Shown in pieces: positions 42,902 through 44,519 of a stretch of DNA of 44,519 nt. The DNA is from a bacterium (lineage in GTDB: Bacteria; Bdellovibrionota_C; UBA2361; RFPC01), in assembly GCA_022763385.1 (NCBI GenBank), contig JALEGQ010000093.1:1-44519 (forward strand). The letters are read 5' to 3'. A program made the position numbers and the translations under genes. The notes under the pieces are model-generated. The model ran no database searches. It saw nothing but the letters and a program-made list of their open reading frames with translations, and was not told where the DNA came from. Positions within the stretch are counted from its first letter, which is position 1, and each line of letters begins with the position of its first letter.

Positions 42902-43426
42902 TTAACCGTTTCTTTCTGGTAACAGTGCTCGCACCGCACAATCTGGCACTGTTCTTTCAATTTTTGCGAGAATTTGGGCTCGAATACTGTCGGAAGGAGC
43001 TATGACGACTGCGCTGTCCCAAGGTATCGCATCCCCCTCGAGAAAGGACTCAAGAGACTCAGTGGCAACGAATTCGTCTTCAAACCGAATCGTAGAAGCT
43101 CGGAGCTTTCCAATAAATACGTAGTCGATTTGAACTCCGTGCTCTGATGCGGTAAGCGACATGTCGTCAATATCACTGAGAATATGGTTATCTCCTCGCG
43201 CCATACTACCGTAAACGATAGCAGCAACAAGGTCGCATGAGTGGCCAAATCGTCCACTCGCACCGCAGGAATCGTACACCATCAGACCGAACTCGTTTAA
43301 CTGTCTCGTTCGCATCTCCGCCAGTTGACGAAGCAGTTCTCGATCAATCTTAGGGAGAGCACTGTCCAGGAAGCCATCTATATCAGCTGACGAAAACTCG
43401 CTGGCTCTCTCAATAATGGAAATCAT
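42902..43426 (-). CDS. Minimal nucleotidyltransferase (MNT-type) protein
   Basis: 174 residues. The polymerase-beta-like motif GSMARGDNHILSDID is at residues 73-87, with the third acidic residue probably Asp101 in QIDYVFIG, so the catalytic triad looks complete. The N-terminal 65 residues are helical and of unknown role. Stand-alone proteins of this kind occur as antitoxins paired with HEPN toxins and as drug-modifying enzymes. No HEPN gene is adjacent, unless it lost its partner in the poorly conserved 250 bases to the left. The start ATG follows GAGAG closely. Confidence 0.8.
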   Translation of the reverse strand: MISIIERASEFSSADIDGFLDSALPKIDRELLRQLAEMRTRQLNEFGLMVYDSCGASGRFGHSCDLVAAIVYGSMARGDNHILSDIDDMSLTASEHGVQIDYVFIGKLRASTIRFEDEFVATESLESFLEGDAIPWDSAVVIAPSDSIRAQILAKIERTVPDCAVRALLPERNG

Positions 43427-43569
43427 CTCTCGAGCAAGGGACCTAGTCCTAAAATAAGCGAATAAGTTCGTATTTTCTTGACGAGAATTCCAGATATTCT
43501 GTTCTGAAAAAGAGAGCGAGAGGACCTGTATGCTGAGACTTCAGCGAGGAAGATGAATGAAATTGAGGG

Positions 43570-44337
43570 GTGTTTGAGGAGCGTTTTTCTTTTTTACTAA
43601 TCGGTGATGGTCATATCAGGACTAATGCTGTCCCCTTTTCGTTCTGGCCTCAAATCGTTATCGCCGTGATGCTCGTTGTTCTGGGACTTCGAGTTTTCGT
43701 TGGCTCCCTATATCCCCCCCGGCGTCTGGTTAGCAATTCTCCCCTATACCCATTTCCGAATAGACTCACTCCTTTTGGGAACCCTTCTCGCCTACTATTA
43801 TGTTTTTTCGTATCAGAAGCTAAAATCTTTTTCCGACAGGTACAGAAGCCTGCTCCTCTTCTTCTCGACCCTAAGCGTCCTACCAGCGTTCCTTTTTTCC
43901 CTAGAGCGTTCACCAAAAATAATGGCACGAAGTGCCGTTGTTTTTGGTGAGGAGCTCTACCCCCGGAGGGAAGGCAAATAGCGAGCCTCTGAAAGGATGC
44001 TGTCAGGCCCGAAGGGGCTGTCTCTATTGAGAAAAAGGGAAAGCCTACGGCTTCCTCTATCCCCTCAGGTGAACGCTCTGTGTTGTCCCGCCGGGGGCTA
44101 TATCGCTCCTCTAAAACAACGGCACTTCGTGCCATTATTTTTGAGGATCGCTATAGATGACGGTCGATATCTGTATACCTTTGGGTTTGCCGGTATCGCC
44201 TTGGGCATGGGCGGTTTTTTGATATTCTTCGTGCTCTCGGAAGGTAAGTGGAAATCCATCCTCCTAAAGCACACCCAGCCACTCGTCTTGCTCGGGAGAT
44301 ACTCGTACTCGATCTATCTCTGGCATATGTCTTTTTA
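43570..44337 (+). pseudogene. Broken acyltransferase-3 (OafA/YrhL-type) membrane protein gene
   Basis: Remnant of a multi-spanning O-acyltransferase. The first part reads QIVIAVMLVVLGLRVFVGSLYPP in one frame. At a run of seven C (about 43714-43720) the frame shifts, and the continuation GVWLAILPYTHFRIDSLLLG with a following hydrophobic region lies in the next frame, as expected for the family (RIDSLLLGTLLA). The gene is then interrupted at 43915-44142 by a palindromic element with a stop at 43979. After it the frame resumes as DGRYLYTFGFAGIALGMGGF and RYSYSIYLWHMSF, which is the family's C-terminal pattern. It ends at a second repeat at 44338. The N-terminal half with the catalytic His is absent. 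One extra C could be a sequencing error; the insertion could not. Confidence 0.85.
43915..44142. mobile_element. 228-bp palindromic MITE-like insertion
   Basis: Terminal inverted repeats of 30 bases match perfectly (43915-43944 and 44113-44142). Each arm has its own inner hairpin GGCAC-GAA-GTGCC. Inside, GAGGAGC...CCCCCGG and its partner continue the symmetry imperfectly, so nearly the whole element folds. It has no transposase gene. No clear target duplication is visible. It is inserted in the acyltransferase gene. Confidence 0.85.
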
Positions 44338-44519
44338 CCCCAGCGTTGCATAAAAATTTGTTCGTAGAGCCACAAGAGTAGTGCAGATTGGGGCTTTGGG
44401 CGAGTTTTTAGGACGAAAGTGTGCTGCACGTACAGTGAGGTCTAAAAACTCGCTCAAAGTTTCAAGATGTGCTGCTATTGTGGTAGCAAAGCAGTCTACG
44501 GGCAAATTTTTATGCAACG
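44338..44519. mobile_element. Second foldback element, reaching the window end
   Basis: The left end CCCCAGCGTTGCATAAAAAT is the inverse of the right end ATTTTTATGCAACG at 44506-44519, so the element is cut by the window edge a few bases before completion. Arms continue to pair inward: CTTTGGGCGAGTTTTTAGG (44394-44412) against CTAAAAACTCGCTCAAAG (44442-44459). Loop about 25 bases. A one-ended relic lies at 4521-4564 in front of queG. It truncates the acyltransferase gene. It carries no transposase. Confidence 0.85.

Noticed and set aside
43477-43505. A rightward promoter starting with TTGACG upstream of the acyltransferase remnant
   Set aside because: No acceptable -10 at 16-18 bases, and the gene is broken anyway.
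41984-43570. The accessory block as an integron cassette array with attC sites
   Set aside because: Imperfect hairpins occur between the genes (for example GAGCTG/CAGCTC near 42030), but I found no RYYYAAC/GTTRRRY core pairs at the expected places and no integrase gene.
43650-44135. A 161-residue minus-strand frame in the acyltransferase region
   Set aside because: It starts in the inverted repeat and reads through the palindromic element; its N-terminus equals that of the plus-strand frame only because of the symmetry.
44335-44517. A 60-codon minus-strand frame at the window end
   Set aside because: It lies entirely within the foldback element and shares its last residues with the relic before queG, so it is repeat-derived.

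Overview
The window looks like a chromosomal segment of a Gram-negative bacterium. Evidence for an outer membrane is an Omp85-type barrel protein, several lipoproteins with lipoboxes and an LpxL/HtrB-type acyltransferase. Peptidoglycan metabolism is hinted at by a DapF-family protein. The de novo pyrimidine cluster with PyrR, a DUF465-type protein, CheX and HPt proteins, an IclR regulator, two acyl-CoA dehydrogenases and a lysine-rich histone-H1-like protein would fit a deltaproteobacterial, Bdellovibrionota or similar lineage. That placement is an inference; there is no rRNA and no species-level marker.

Layout. 1-4.4 kb: a small DUF465-like protein, an unknown 94-residue protein, a polyprenyl diphosphate synthase, two unrecognised proteins, then a G-rich array of hairpin repeats just 3' of a tRNA-Glu(UUC). 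4.5-11.6 kb: queG, then a leftward four-gene operon (catalytically degenerate site-2-protease-like membrane protein with a C-terminal region possibly of CBS type, LpxL-type acyltransferase, TPR lipoprotein, small lipoprotein), then a CNNM/CorC-type CBS protein and a sugar-nucleotide epimerase. 11.9-24.5 kb: pyrR-pyrB-pyrC-carA-carB followed by greA-dnaG-rpoD, all rightward and tightly spaced. This is UMP synthesis joined to transcription and replication initiation genes. The RpoD carries a long N-terminal extension, lysine-rich then acidic. 24.5-31.6 kb: an LptM-like lipoprotein followed by a DapF homologue with an altered second active-site cysteine, an IclR regulator with an acyl-CoA dehydrogenase, an HPt protein, CheX, a HExxH peptidase and a class I aldolase. 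31.7-41.4 kb: ErpA/IscA-type Fe-S protein, lipoprotein, subtilase, M29 aminopeptidase, histone-H1-like protein, EF-P, a probable structured RNA, an Omp85-like protein and a VLCAD-like acyl-CoA dehydrogenase.

41.4-44.5 kb is different in kind. It begins at a foldback repeat, holds three leftward stand-alone genes (VOC protein, peptide deformylase, minimal nucleotidyltransferase) and ends in an acyltransferase-3 gene broken by a frameshift, a 228-bp palindromic insertion and a second foldback element that reaches the window end. A relic of that second element lies just in front of queG. The window ending inside a dispersed repeat suggests that an assembly break, not biology, sets the right-hand limit.

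The most notable features are the RpoD extension beside a histone-H1-like gene of the same composition, the foldback elements, the hairpin array after tRNA-Glu, a candidate structured RNA after efp, a near-perfect palindrome upstream of pyrR, and recurring 15-21 bp tandem duplications. I did not find a defence system, CRISPR array, prophage or complete transposase gene.
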